Assembly (NCBI RefSeq): GCF_004217185.1
Contig: NZ_SHKL01000001.1
Location: 4,834,001 to 4,898,000, forward strand
Length of the DNA: 64,000 nucleotides
Reading direction: 5' to 3'
Origin: Pseudonocardia sediminis
GTDB lineage: Bacteria > Actinomycetota > Actinomycetes > Mycobacteriales > Pseudonocardiaceae
Part shown: piece after piece, positions 56,560-64,000 of the stretch
Layout of the letters: every line of letters begins with the position of its first letter
Position numbering within the stretch: the stretch's first letter is position 1
Program-made: the position numbers and the translations under genes
Notes under the pieces: model-generated
Told to the model about the DNA's origin: nothing
Database searches by the model: none
The model's input: only the letters and a program-made list of their open reading frames with translations

Positions 56560-57588
56560 GTGCTTCCCCGCTCCCTCGCGCGGCTGCCGGCCGCCGCGAC
56601 CGCCGCCGTCCTGGCCCTTCTCCCCGGCGCCCTTCTGCCCGGCGTCCTGTTACCGGGCACCGCCGCGGCCGAGCCGCCCCCGCCGGAACCGCCGAGGGCC
56701 GAGCGTCCCGCCGGCGCCGCGACGATCCCCGGTAACTACGCCGACCCGACGATCGTCGCGTTCGACGGCACCTACTACCTCTACCCGACCACCGACGGCG
56801 CCGGAGCGGCCGACGCGTCGTTCCGCGTCTTCTCGTCGAAGGACCTCGTGACCTGGCGCGACCGCGGGGAGGTGCTCGGGCTCGGCCCGGACGTCGACTG
56901 GGCCGAGCGCAACGCGTGGGCCCCGGCGGTCGCCCGCAGGGACGGGCGCTACTTCTTCTACTACACCGCCGACATGCGGATCGGCGTCGCGGTCGGCGAC
57001 TCCCCCACCGGCCCGTTCACCGACATCGGACGTCCCCTGGTGGAGGCGAACACGAGCGGGCGGGGACAGTCGATCGACCCGGCGACGTTCACCGCCCCCG
57101 ACGGCACCACGTACCTGTACTGGGGAAACGGCGAGGCGTTCGTGGTCCCGCTCAACGCCGACATGGTCTCGTTCGACCCGGGGAAGGTCCGCCGGATCGA
57201 CGGTCTGGACGGCTTCGGCGAGGGCCTGCACATGGCGCGGCGCGGCGGCACCTACCACCTGACGTGGTCGATCGGTGTGTTCACCAGCGAGGACTACCGC
57301 GTCGGCTACGCCACCGCGACGAGCCCGACCGGGCCGTTCACCGACCGCGGCGTGATCCTCTCCAAAGACGCGGCGAAGGGGATCCGCGGCACCGGGCACG
57401 ACTCGGTGCTGCAGATCCCCGGGACCGACGAATGGTTCATGGCGTACCACCGCTTCACGATCCCCGGCGGCGACGGCACCCACCGCCAGATCACCCTCGA
57501 CCGGATCCCGATCGGCGCGAACGGCGTGTTCGGCCGGGTCACCCCGACCCTCACCGGTCCCTCGGAACGGCCGGCGCTCACGGGGTGA
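56560..57588 (+). CDS. Secreted glycoside hydrolase family 43-like protein
   Basis: 342 aa from a GTG at 56560. The signal peptide of about 35 residues ends at TAAAEP. A five-bladed propeller follows: NYADPTIVAFDGTYYLYPT has the catalytic-base Asp, GQSIDPATFTAPDGTTYLYWGN the second Asp, and DGFGEGLHMARRGGTYHLTWS the general-acid Glu, so all three catalytic acids of GH43 are visible. Family members cut arabinose- or xylose-containing polysaccharides; the exact linkage cannot be told. It overlaps the end of the convergent PhoD gene by 11 bases. Confidence 0.9.
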   Translation: MLPRSLARLPAAATAAVLALLPGALLPGVLLPGTAAAEPPPPEPPRAERPAGAATIPGNYADPTIVAFDGTYYLYPTTDGAGAADASFRVFSSKDLVTWRDRGEVLGLGPDVDWAERNAWAPAVARRDGRYFFYYTADMRIGVAVGDSPTGPFTDIGRPLVEANTSGRGQSIDPATFTAPDGTTYLYWGNGEAFVVPLNADMVSFDPGKVRRIDGLDGFGEGLHMARRGGTYHLTWSIGVFTSEDYRVGYATATSPTGPFTDRGVILSKDAAKGIRGTGHDSVLQIPGTDEWFMAYHRFTIPGGDGTHRQITLDRIPIGANGVFGRVTPTLTGPSERPALTG

Positions 57589-59122
57589 GGGTGGTCCCCC
57601 ACAGCTCCTCGCCCTGCTGCCCGCGCAGCGTCACCCGCATCTCCCGGCCGCCGGGCGCGACCTCGAGCTCGCCGAAGTGCTGGAAACCCTCCAGCGGCGA
57701 CGCGCCCTGACGCGACGGGCCGCGGGTGAACACCGCCTCCGGCCCGAACGTCGGGTCCAGCTCGCTCGGACCGAACGCCCCCGCGTGCAGCGGCCCGGAG
57801 ACGAACTCCCAGAACGGGTCGAAGCCGTCGAACGCCGCGCGGTCCGGCGAGTAGTGGTGCGCCGCGGTGTAGTGGACGTCCGCGGTCACCCAGACCACGC
57901 CGCGCACCTTCTTCCGGGCCAGCGCCGTCAGCACCCCGGCGATCTCGGACTCGCGCCCGGTCGGCGCGCTCGGCTCGCCGTTCGCGACGGCCTCCCACGC
58001 CGTGTCGCCGTCGGGGACGAGGATCCCGATCGGCATGTCCGACTGCACGATCTTCCAGGTCGCCCGGCTCGAGCTCAGCGCGTCCACGAGCCAGCGGGCC
58101 TGGCGCTCGCCGAGGATCCGTCCGCGCGGCCCGGTGTTCGGCCCGTTGGCGTCGCGGTAGTGGCGCATGTCCAGCACGAACACCTCGACGTGCGGCCCGT
58201 ACGGGATCCGCCGGTACACCCGCCCGTCGACGGCGCGGCGCGGGTCCAGCGGCACCCACTCGTGGAACGCCCGGAACGCGCGCGGGGCCAGCACGTCGAC
58301 GCGCTTCTCGGTGTACTTCGGATCCGTCAGGACCTCGCCGGGGTACCAGTTGTTGGTGACCTCGTGGTCGTCCCACTGGTTGATCTGCGGGACGGCCGCG
58401 TTGAAGCGGCGGACGTTCTCGTCGAGAAGGTTGTAGGCGTACTGCCCGCGGTACTCGGCGAGCGTCTCGGCGACCTTGCGCTTCTCCGGCGTGACGACGT
58501 TGCGCCAGGTCCGGCCGTCGGGCAGCGTCACCGTCTCGGTCAGCGGGCCGTCGGCGTAGACGGTGTCGCCGCTGTGCAGGAACAGGTCCGGGTCGCGGTC
58601 GGCCATCGCCGAGAAGATCCGCATCCCGCCGACGTCCGGGTTGATCCCCCAGCCCTGCCCGACGACGTCGCCGGACCACTGGATCCGGGCACCGTCGCGC
58701 GGGCCGGGCGTGGACCGGAACATCCCCGTCACCGGCTCGCTCGCACCGCGCCCGTCCAGCGACTCCGCGACGACGCGGTAGTGCACCTCGCGCGAGGTGG
58801 CGGGCACCCGCAGCCGCCCGGTCAGGTCCGTGGCCGGGGTGAGCACCGGGCCGCGCAGCCGGCGGGCCCGGCGGAACTCCGGATTGTCGGCGACCTCCAC
58901 CACCATCCGCGACGGACGGTCGGCGCGCGTCCACACCAGGCCGGAGCCGGGCAGGACGTCACCGGACTGCACCCCGTGCGTCAGCGACGGCCGGTCCGGG
59001 CGCAGCAGCGCCGGTCCTGCGGACGCGGATGCCGGGGAGGCCGTGGCGGCGACGGCCGGGACGGCGAGACCGGCCACGGCGGCGGAGCGGAACAGGGAAC
59101 GACGAGTCAGCGGGGAGCGCAC
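57578..59122 (-). CDS. phoD: Tat-exported PhoD-family alkaline phosphatase/phosphodiesterase
   Basis: 514 aa. The twin-arginine signal is in the first residues (PLTRRSLFRSAAVAGLAVPA), followed by ASPASASA. The order is an N-terminal Fn3-like PhoD domain (HGVQSGDVLPGSGLVWTRAD), then the metallophosphatase domain with SGDVVGQGWG, LFLHSGDTVYAD, WDDHEVTNNW, DMRHYRD and VTADVHYTAAH, which supply the Fe/Ca ligands. It hydrolyses phosphate esters outside the cell during phosphate scavenging. The GTG at 59122 is used; no Pho-box was recognised upstream. It is convergent with the GH43-like gene. Confidence 0.93.
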   Translation of the reverse strand: MRSPLTRRSLFRSAAVAGLAVPAVAATASPASASAGPALLRPDRPSLTHGVQSGDVLPGSGLVWTRADRPSRMVVEVADNPEFRRARRLRGPVLTPATDLTGRLRVPATSREVHYRVVAESLDGRGASEPVTGMFRSTPGPRDGARIQWSGDVVGQGWGINPDVGGMRIFSAMADRDPDLFLHSGDTVYADGPLTETVTLPDGRTWRNVVTPEKRKVAETLAEYRGQYAYNLLDENVRRFNAAVPQINQWDDHEVTNNWYPGEVLTDPKYTEKRVDVLAPRAFRAFHEWVPLDPRRAVDGRVYRRIPYGPHVEVFVLDMRHYRDANGPNTGPRGRILGERQARWLVDALSSSRATWKIVQSDMPIGILVPDGDTAWEAVANGEPSAPTGRESEIAGVLTALARKKVRGVVWVTADVHYTAAHHYSPDRAAFDGFDPFWEFVSGPLHAGAFGPSELDPTFGPEAVFTRGPSRQGASPLEGFQHFGELEVAPGGREMRVTLRGQQGEELWGTTLTP

Positions 59123-59221
59123 CCCACCCTTGTAACCCGGACGGGCGACCCCGGTCCGGACGAATCGGGCGACGCCCCGGTGAACACTGCGCGACACTGA
59201 CGCGCCTCTACGAAGGTCCGA

Positions 59222-59275
59222 GGGGCGCCCCGAGAGGAACCTCCGGGGCGTCCCCGTGAGCGAGGGGACCCCTCG
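59222..59275. terminator. Cluster of hairpins after the OFA operon
   Basis: Three short GC-rich palindromes in a row, including GGGGCGCCCC (59222-59231) and CGAGGGGaCCCCTCG (59261-59275), lie between the DUF6457 stop and the PhoD start. They probably terminate the three-gene operon. Confidence 0.65.
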
Positions 59276-59307
59276 GGACACCCGGGTCGCGACCGGTGCC
59301 CGAAGGG

Positions 59308-59568
59308 TCAGCCGTCCCAGTTCTCGGCGAGGTCGGAGAGCCTGGTCGACAGCTCCTTGACGGCTTCGTCCGGCTCGTCGGCGCGACCCGCGGCGATGCC
59401 GAGCAGGAACGCCGTGACCGGCGCGCCCGGGCGGGAGACGCTGTGGGCGACGTCCGAGGTCAGGTCCAGGATCGTGTCGACGGCCGCGACCGTGTCCACG
59501 TCGTGCAGCCCGAGCTCCTTGGTGACGGCCTGGACCCAGGGGGTCATCGCGGCCGCGTCGTCGCTCAT
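59308..59568 (-). CDS. DUF6457 protein
   Basis: 86 aa, all helical: MTPWVQAVTKELGLHDVDTVAAVDTILDLTSDVAHSVSRPGAPVTAFLLGIAAGRA. It matches the small actinobacterial DUF6457 family, whose domain is also found attached to molybdenum-cofactor proteins or beside formate dehydrogenase genes. The function is unknown. Its start overlaps the stop of the 46-aa membrane gene (ATGA), so it is the third member of a coupled operon with the OFA-type carrier. Confidence 0.8.
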   Translation of the reverse strand: MSDDAAAMTPWVQAVTKELGLHDVDTVAAVDTILDLTSDVAHSVSRPGAPVTAFLLGIAAGRADEPDEAVKELSTRLSDLAENWDG

Positions 59569-59705
59569 CCGAACAGCGCCGGGATCTTGATCAGCAGCTG
59601 GTAGAGGCCGTATCCGAAGGGCACGACCACCCACAGCCACGCGACGACGGCACCCACCCACTGCAGGGGCGACCAGGTGTTCTCCTGTGCGGCGGTGCTG
59701 CTCAT
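59565..59705 (-). CDS. Small membrane subunit associated with OFA-type MFS transporter
   Basis: 46 aa with one transmembrane helix: WSPLQWVGAVVAWLWVVVPFGYGLYQLL. Short proteins of this pattern are encoded directly after many oxalate/formate-antiporter-type MFS genes and are annotated as an MFS small subunit. The ATG at 59705 overlaps the carrier stop, and its own stop overlaps the DUF6457 start, giving two ATGA overlaps in a row. It is easily missed by gene finders because of its size. Its role (stability or gating of the carrier) is not established. Confidence 0.85.
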   Translation of the reverse strand: MSSTAAQENTWSPLQWVGAVVAWLWVVVPFGYGLYQLLIKIPALFG

Positions 59706-61090
59706 GCCTGCGCCCCTTCCGTGGTCGTGGCGGTCTCGGACTTCGGCTCGTGGAAGCGCTCGTTCACCGGGCGGATCAGCTCGTTGCACACGAAGCCGAT
59801 CGCCAGCAGCACGATCATGATCGTGAACGCCGTGGTGTAGCGCGCCGGGCCGGTGACACCGGCCTCGATCCGGTTGTCCGCGAGCGCGTTGACGATCAGC
59901 GGCCCGAGCACTCCGGCCGTGGACCACGCGGTGAGCAGACGGCCGTGGATGGCGCCGACCTGGTAGGTCCCGAACAGGTCGCGCAGGTACGCCGGCACGG
60001 TCGCGAACCCGGCCCCGTAGAACGACAGGATCAGGATCGCGCAGATCAGGAACACGAAGCGGTTCGTGTTCGTCAGCAGGGTGACGGCGAGGTAGAGCAG
60101 CGCGCCGACACCGAGGTAGATGCGGTACATGTTCTTGCGGCCGAGCACGTCCGACAGCGACGACCAGGCCAGGCGCCCGGCCGAGTTCGCCAGCGACAGG
60201 ATCGAGACGAATCCGACGGCCGCGGCGGCGATCGTCTGGGCCGGCGTCGCGTCCTGGAAGAAGTCCTTGAAGATCGGGTTGGCCCGCTCCAGGATGCCGA
60301 TGCCGGCGGTGACGTTGAAGCAGAGCACCACCCAGAGCAGCCAGAACTGCGGCGTCCGGATCGCGTTGCGCGCCGACACCTGCCCGCGGCTGATCATCGT
60401 GCCCTGCTTGGCCTCGGCCGGGTTCCAGCCGGGCGGGGTCCAGCCCTCCGCCGGCACCCGGATCAGGATCCAGCCCAGCGACATGAAGACCAGGTAGATC
60501 AGGCCCATCACGATGAACGTGGTGCCGATCCCGGAGACCGACGGGTTCTCGCCGGAGGCGCCGAACGTGCTCAGCAGCGAGGCGGTCAGCGGCGAGGCGA
60601 TCAGCGCGCCACCACCGAAGCCCATGATCGCGATGCCGGTGGACAGGCCGGGACGGTCCGGGAACCACTTGATCAGCGTCGAGACCGGCGAGATGTAGCC
60701 GATGCCCAGGCCGATGCCGCCGACGAACCCGTACCCGACGACGACCAGCCAGAACTGGCCGAGGTAGAGACCCACACCGGAGATCAGGAAGCCGGCGACG
60801 AAGCAGGACGTCGCCACGACCATCGCCCAGCGCGGCCCGTTCGCGTCGACCTTCGTGCCGAACAGCGCCGCGGACAGGCCCAGCATGATGATGCCGAGCG
60901 TGAACGGCAGCGCGCTCGCGACGCCGGAGACGTCGAGGCCCGCCTCGAGCGGGGCCTTGAACGCGCTCCAGGCGTAGGCCTGGCCGATCGCGAGGTGGAT
61001 CGACAGTGCCGCCGGCGGTATCAGCCAGCGACTCCAGCCGGGCGGGGCGACGATGCGCTCCCGCGACAGGAATCCAGCACTGGCCGCCAT
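59702..61090 (-). CDS. OFA-family MFS carrier (oxalate/formate antiporter type)
   Basis: 462 aa with 12 helices. It matches the OFA family: IHLAIGQAYAWSAFKAPLE in helix 1, GIGLGIGYISPVSTLIKWFPDRPGLSTGIAIMGFGGGALI across helices 4-5, the long central loop with GWTPPGWNP, and FYGAGFATVPAYLRDLFGTYQVGAIHGRLLTAWS in the second half. Family members move oxalate, formate or other small carboxylates. The ATG at 61090 follows GGGAGGG. It is the first gene of the three-gene operon; with no formate or oxalate enzyme nearby, the substrate is open. Confidence 0.93.
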   Translation of the reverse strand: MAASAGFLSRERIVAPPGWSRWLIPPAALSIHLAIGQAYAWSAFKAPLEAGLDVSGVASALPFTLGIIMLGLSAALFGTKVDANGPRWAMVVATSCFVAGFLISGVGLYLGQFWLVVVGYGFVGGIGLGIGYISPVSTLIKWFPDRPGLSTGIAIMGFGGGALIASPLTASLLSTFGASGENPSVSGIGTTFIVMGLIYLVFMSLGWILIRVPAEGWTPPGWNPAEAKQGTMISRGQVSARNAIRTPQFWLLWVVLCFNVTAGIGILERANPIFKDFFQDATPAQTIAAAAVGFVSILSLANSAGRLAWSSLSDVLGRKNMYRIYLGVGALLYLAVTLLTNTNRFVFLICAILILSFYGAGFATVPAYLRDLFGTYQVGAIHGRLLTAWSTAGVLGPLIVNALADNRIEAGVTGPARYTTAFTIMIVLLAIGFVCNELIRPVNERFHEPKSETATTTEGAQA

Positions 61091-61151
61091 GGCGCCCCTC
61101 CCGATTGGTTCAGTGTCGGGAGAAACCTAAGTTCCGTGGCGGAATGCGGCA

Positions 61152-61177
61152 ACACGGCCCGGGGCTCCGGGCCGTGT
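61152..61177 (-). terminator. Terminator hairpin after clpX
   Basis: Perfect 11-bp stem (ACACGGCCCGG / CCGGGCCGTGT) with the loop ggct, 35 bases after the clpX stop on the minus strand. Confidence 0.8.
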
Positions 61178-61211
61178 CGCGGCGTAACGATTCGATCGAG
61201 GTCCCGGCGGG

Positions 61212-62492
<1,281 letters not shown>

Positions 62493-62576
62493 AGGTGTGA
62501 ATCCCCAAGTCCGAGTTCGGCGCAGTGCCTGAGCGGTACCCACCGAGGTGAGTCTGTGTGACGGTACCTGCCCGGA

Positions 62577-62618
62577 CCCGTCGCCGGGGACCCCGTGGGA
62601 GTCCCGGACGGCGACGGG
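62577..62618 (-). terminator. Hairpin between clpP2 and clpX
   Basis: CCCGTCGCCGGGGAC pairs with GTCCCGGACGGCGACGGG (a two-base bulge) around the loop cccgtggga, 20 bases after the clpP2 stop. It is a probable terminator or attenuator that separates clpP1P2 from clpX. Confidence 0.7.
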
Positions 62619-62637
62619 TCGGCGGGCGGTCGACTAT

Positions 62638-63324
62638 CTATCCGGTCGCGGACAGCTTCCGGCTCTGCACGATCTCGTCGATGAGGCCGTACTCCTTGGC
62701 CTCCTCGGCCGTGAGGATCTTGTCCCGGTCGATGTCCTCGTGCACCTGCTCGAAGGAGCGGTTGGTGTGCCGGGCCAGGATCTCCTCCATCCGGCGACGG
62801 ATGCGCGAGATCTCGGCGGCCTGGATCTCCAGGTCCGACGCCTGGCCGTAGACACCGTCGGTGGCCGGCTGGTGGATCAGGATGCGGGCGTTCTCGACCG
62901 CCATCCGCCGACCGGCGGTCCCGGCGGCGAGCAGCACGGCCGCGGCCGACGCCGCCTGCCCGAGGCAGACGGTCTGGATGTCGGGCCGGATGAACTGCAT
63001 CGTGTCGTAGATGGCCATCAGCGACGTGAACGACCCGCCGGGCGAGTTGATGTAGACGCTGATCTCACGGTCCGGGTCCAGCGACTCGAGCACCATCAGC
63101 TGGGCGATCGTGTCGTTGGCCGAGGTGTCGTTGATCTGCTCGCCGAGGAAGATGATGCGCTCCTCGAAGAGCTTGTTGTACGGGTTCGACTCCTTGACCC
63201 CGTAGCTGGTGCGCTCCACGTAGGAGGGCAGCACGTAACGCGACCGTGCCTGCTCCGGCGCGTGGCCACCGGGACCGAACGCGTCGGCGCCCGAGACCGG
63301 GCGGCGCGGATCGAAGTTGCTCAT
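62638..63324 (-). CDS. clpP2: ClpP2 protease subunit
   Basis: 228 aa. It is a Ser protease: catalytic Ser in LGQAASAAAVLLAAG, His in ILIHQPATDGVYGQ, Asp in RHTNRSFEQVHEDIDRDK. An N-terminal propeptide of about 30 residues (SNFDPRRPVSGADAFGPGGHAPEQ) precedes the body. In actinobacteria ClpP1 and ClpP2 form mixed tetradecamers. Its ATG overlaps the clpP1 stop (TGATG), so the two are made in a fixed ratio. Confidence 0.97.
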   Translation of the reverse strand: MSNFDPRRPVSGADAFGPGGHAPEQARSRYVLPSYVERTSYGVKESNPYNKLFEERIIFLGEQINDTSANDTIAQLMVLESLDPDREISVYINSPGGSFTSLMAIYDTMQFIRPDIQTVCLGQAASAAAVLLAAGTAGRRMAVENARILIHQPATDGVYGQASDLEIQAAEISRIRRRMEEILARHTNRSFEQVHEDIDRDKILTAEEAKEYGLIDEIVQSRKLSATG

Positions 63325-63950
63325 CAGGCGCTCCCGTTCGGCGAGGTGGTGGAGATCCGGCCGGCGTGGGTCACCACGTGGTCGACGAAGCCGTAGTCCT
63401 TGGCCTCCTCGGCGGAGAACCAGCGGTCACGGTCCGAGTCGCGCGTGATGGTCTCCACCGACTGCCCGGTGTGCTGCGCGATCAGCTCGGCCATCTCGTG
63501 CTTGGTCTTGCGGAGCTGGTCGGCCAGGATCGTGATGTCGGCCTCCGTACCGCCGATGCCGCCGGAGGGCTGGTGCATCATGATCTTCGCGTGCGGCAGC
63601 GCCGAGCGCTTGCCCGGGGTGCCCGCGGAGAGCAGGAACTGCCCCATCGAGGCGGCCATGCCCATCACGGTCGTGGCCACGTCGCACGGCACGAGGTTCA
63701 TGGTGTCGAAGACGGCCATGCCGTCGTTGACCGAACCACCCGGCGAGTTGATGTAGAGCTGGATGTCCCGCTCGGGGTCCTCGGCCGCGAGCAACAGCAT
63801 CTGCGCCGCGATCCGGTTCGAGATCTCCGAGTCCACCTGCTGCCCGAGCACGATGATGCGCTGCTGCAGCAGCCGCTCGTACACCGAGTCGGACAACGAC
63901 ATGCTGCCGCTCGAGGCCCGCATGAGCGGGCCGATGTCCTGCTGGCTCAC
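63324..63950 (-). CDS. clpP1: ClpP1 protease subunit
   Basis: 208 aa. Catalytic Ser is in MGMAASMGQFLLSAG, His in IMMHQPSGGIGGT and Asp in TRDSDRDRWFSAEEA. The GTG at 63950 is preceded by AGGGTGA. An ATG at residue 10 or 17 could also start the mature body, since a propeptide is expected. It is the first gene of the clpP1-clpP2 unit; tig, the usual upstream neighbour, would lie beyond the window end. Confidence 0.96.
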   Translation of the reverse strand: MSQQDIGPLMRASSGSMSLSDSVYERLLQQRIIVLGQQVDSEISNRIAAQMLLLAAEDPERDIQLYINSPGGSVNDGMAVFDTMNLVPCDVATTVMGMAASMGQFLLSAGTPGKRSALPHAKIMMHQPSGGIGGTEADITILADQLRKTKHEMAELIAQHTGQSVETITRDSDRDRWFSAEEAKDYGFVDHVVTHAGRISTTSPNGSA

Positions 63951-64000
63951 TTCACCCTGCTTTCTACAAAGTCCTGGGGCCTGTCGGGTCCGGGCCCGTT

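Overview
The window is a chromosomal segment of a very high-GC actinomycete, most likely a Pseudonocardia or a close relative in the Pseudonocardiales. That placement is inference from several signs: GTG starts, F420-dependent oxidoreductases, an actinobacterial RNase E with long disordered flanks, paired ClpP1/ClpP2, a mycobacterial DesA3-type desaturase with its reductase, and many start codons placed 6 to 8 bases after a TANNNT -10 box, as in leaderless actinobacterial transcripts.

Layout. A conserved minus-strand housekeeping backbone can be read from right to left: clpP1-clpP2-clpX (63.9-61.2 kb), valS-folC-DUF4233-ndk (52.8-47.4 kb), the B12-binding radical SAM protein (35.0 kb), its DUF2344 partner (30.7 kb), rne-rplU-rpmA-obg-proB (29.7-22.8 kb), and finally nadD (2.3 kb). 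Accessory blocks separate these groups.

Block 1 (52.8-61.1 kb): a C39-like protein, a 1.2-kb tandem-repeat region, an internally shortened MFS pump, an F420-type oxidoreductase, a secreted GH43-like protein, a Tat-exported PhoD phosphatase, and a three-gene coupled operon (OFA-family MFS carrier, 46-aa membrane subunit, DUF6457 protein). Block 2 (35-47.4 kb): a DrrAB-like ABC exporter, a hydrolase, an MmyB-type regulator divergent from an NTF2-like gene, a broken reductase gene, the desaturase/reductase pair divergent from a MerR regulator, a glycerophosphodiesterase, dapA, a TspO-like protein and a GNAT enzyme. Block 3 (30.8-33.0 kb): a permease and a GNAT gene that split the radical SAM/DUF2344 pair. 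Block 4 (2.5-22.8 kb): an isoaspartate methyltransferase-like protein, a RecQ-phosphoribosyltransferase fusion, a MoxR ATPase, an envelope-glycosylation operon (exosortase-like membrane protein, GT2, ArnT-like GT), a two-component system with a DUF4173 membrane protein, a CoxE-like VWA protein, hemerythrin, two related secreted His-rich proteins, TetR and SPW-repeat genes, and an AlkB-like dioxygenase. The left edge holds a MntA/HepT toxin-antitoxin pair and a cyclase-family hydrolase.

The most unusual features are: a 407-bp tandem repeat (two full copies and a partial third), each carrying a 19-bp minisatellite; imperfect palindromic REP-like elements at 38.6, 40.15 and 40.6 kb, one of which sits at the broken end of a reductase gene; two paralogous secreted His/Asp-rich proteins with TGACC/GGTCA palindromes upstream; and a set of at least fourteen apparently leaderless genes. 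Stretches of more than about 300 bp without a gene are 7433-7802 (divergent promoters and one candidate operator) and 53759-54956 (the tandem repeats). No rRNA, tRNA, CRISPR array, insertion sequence, prophage or origin was seen.
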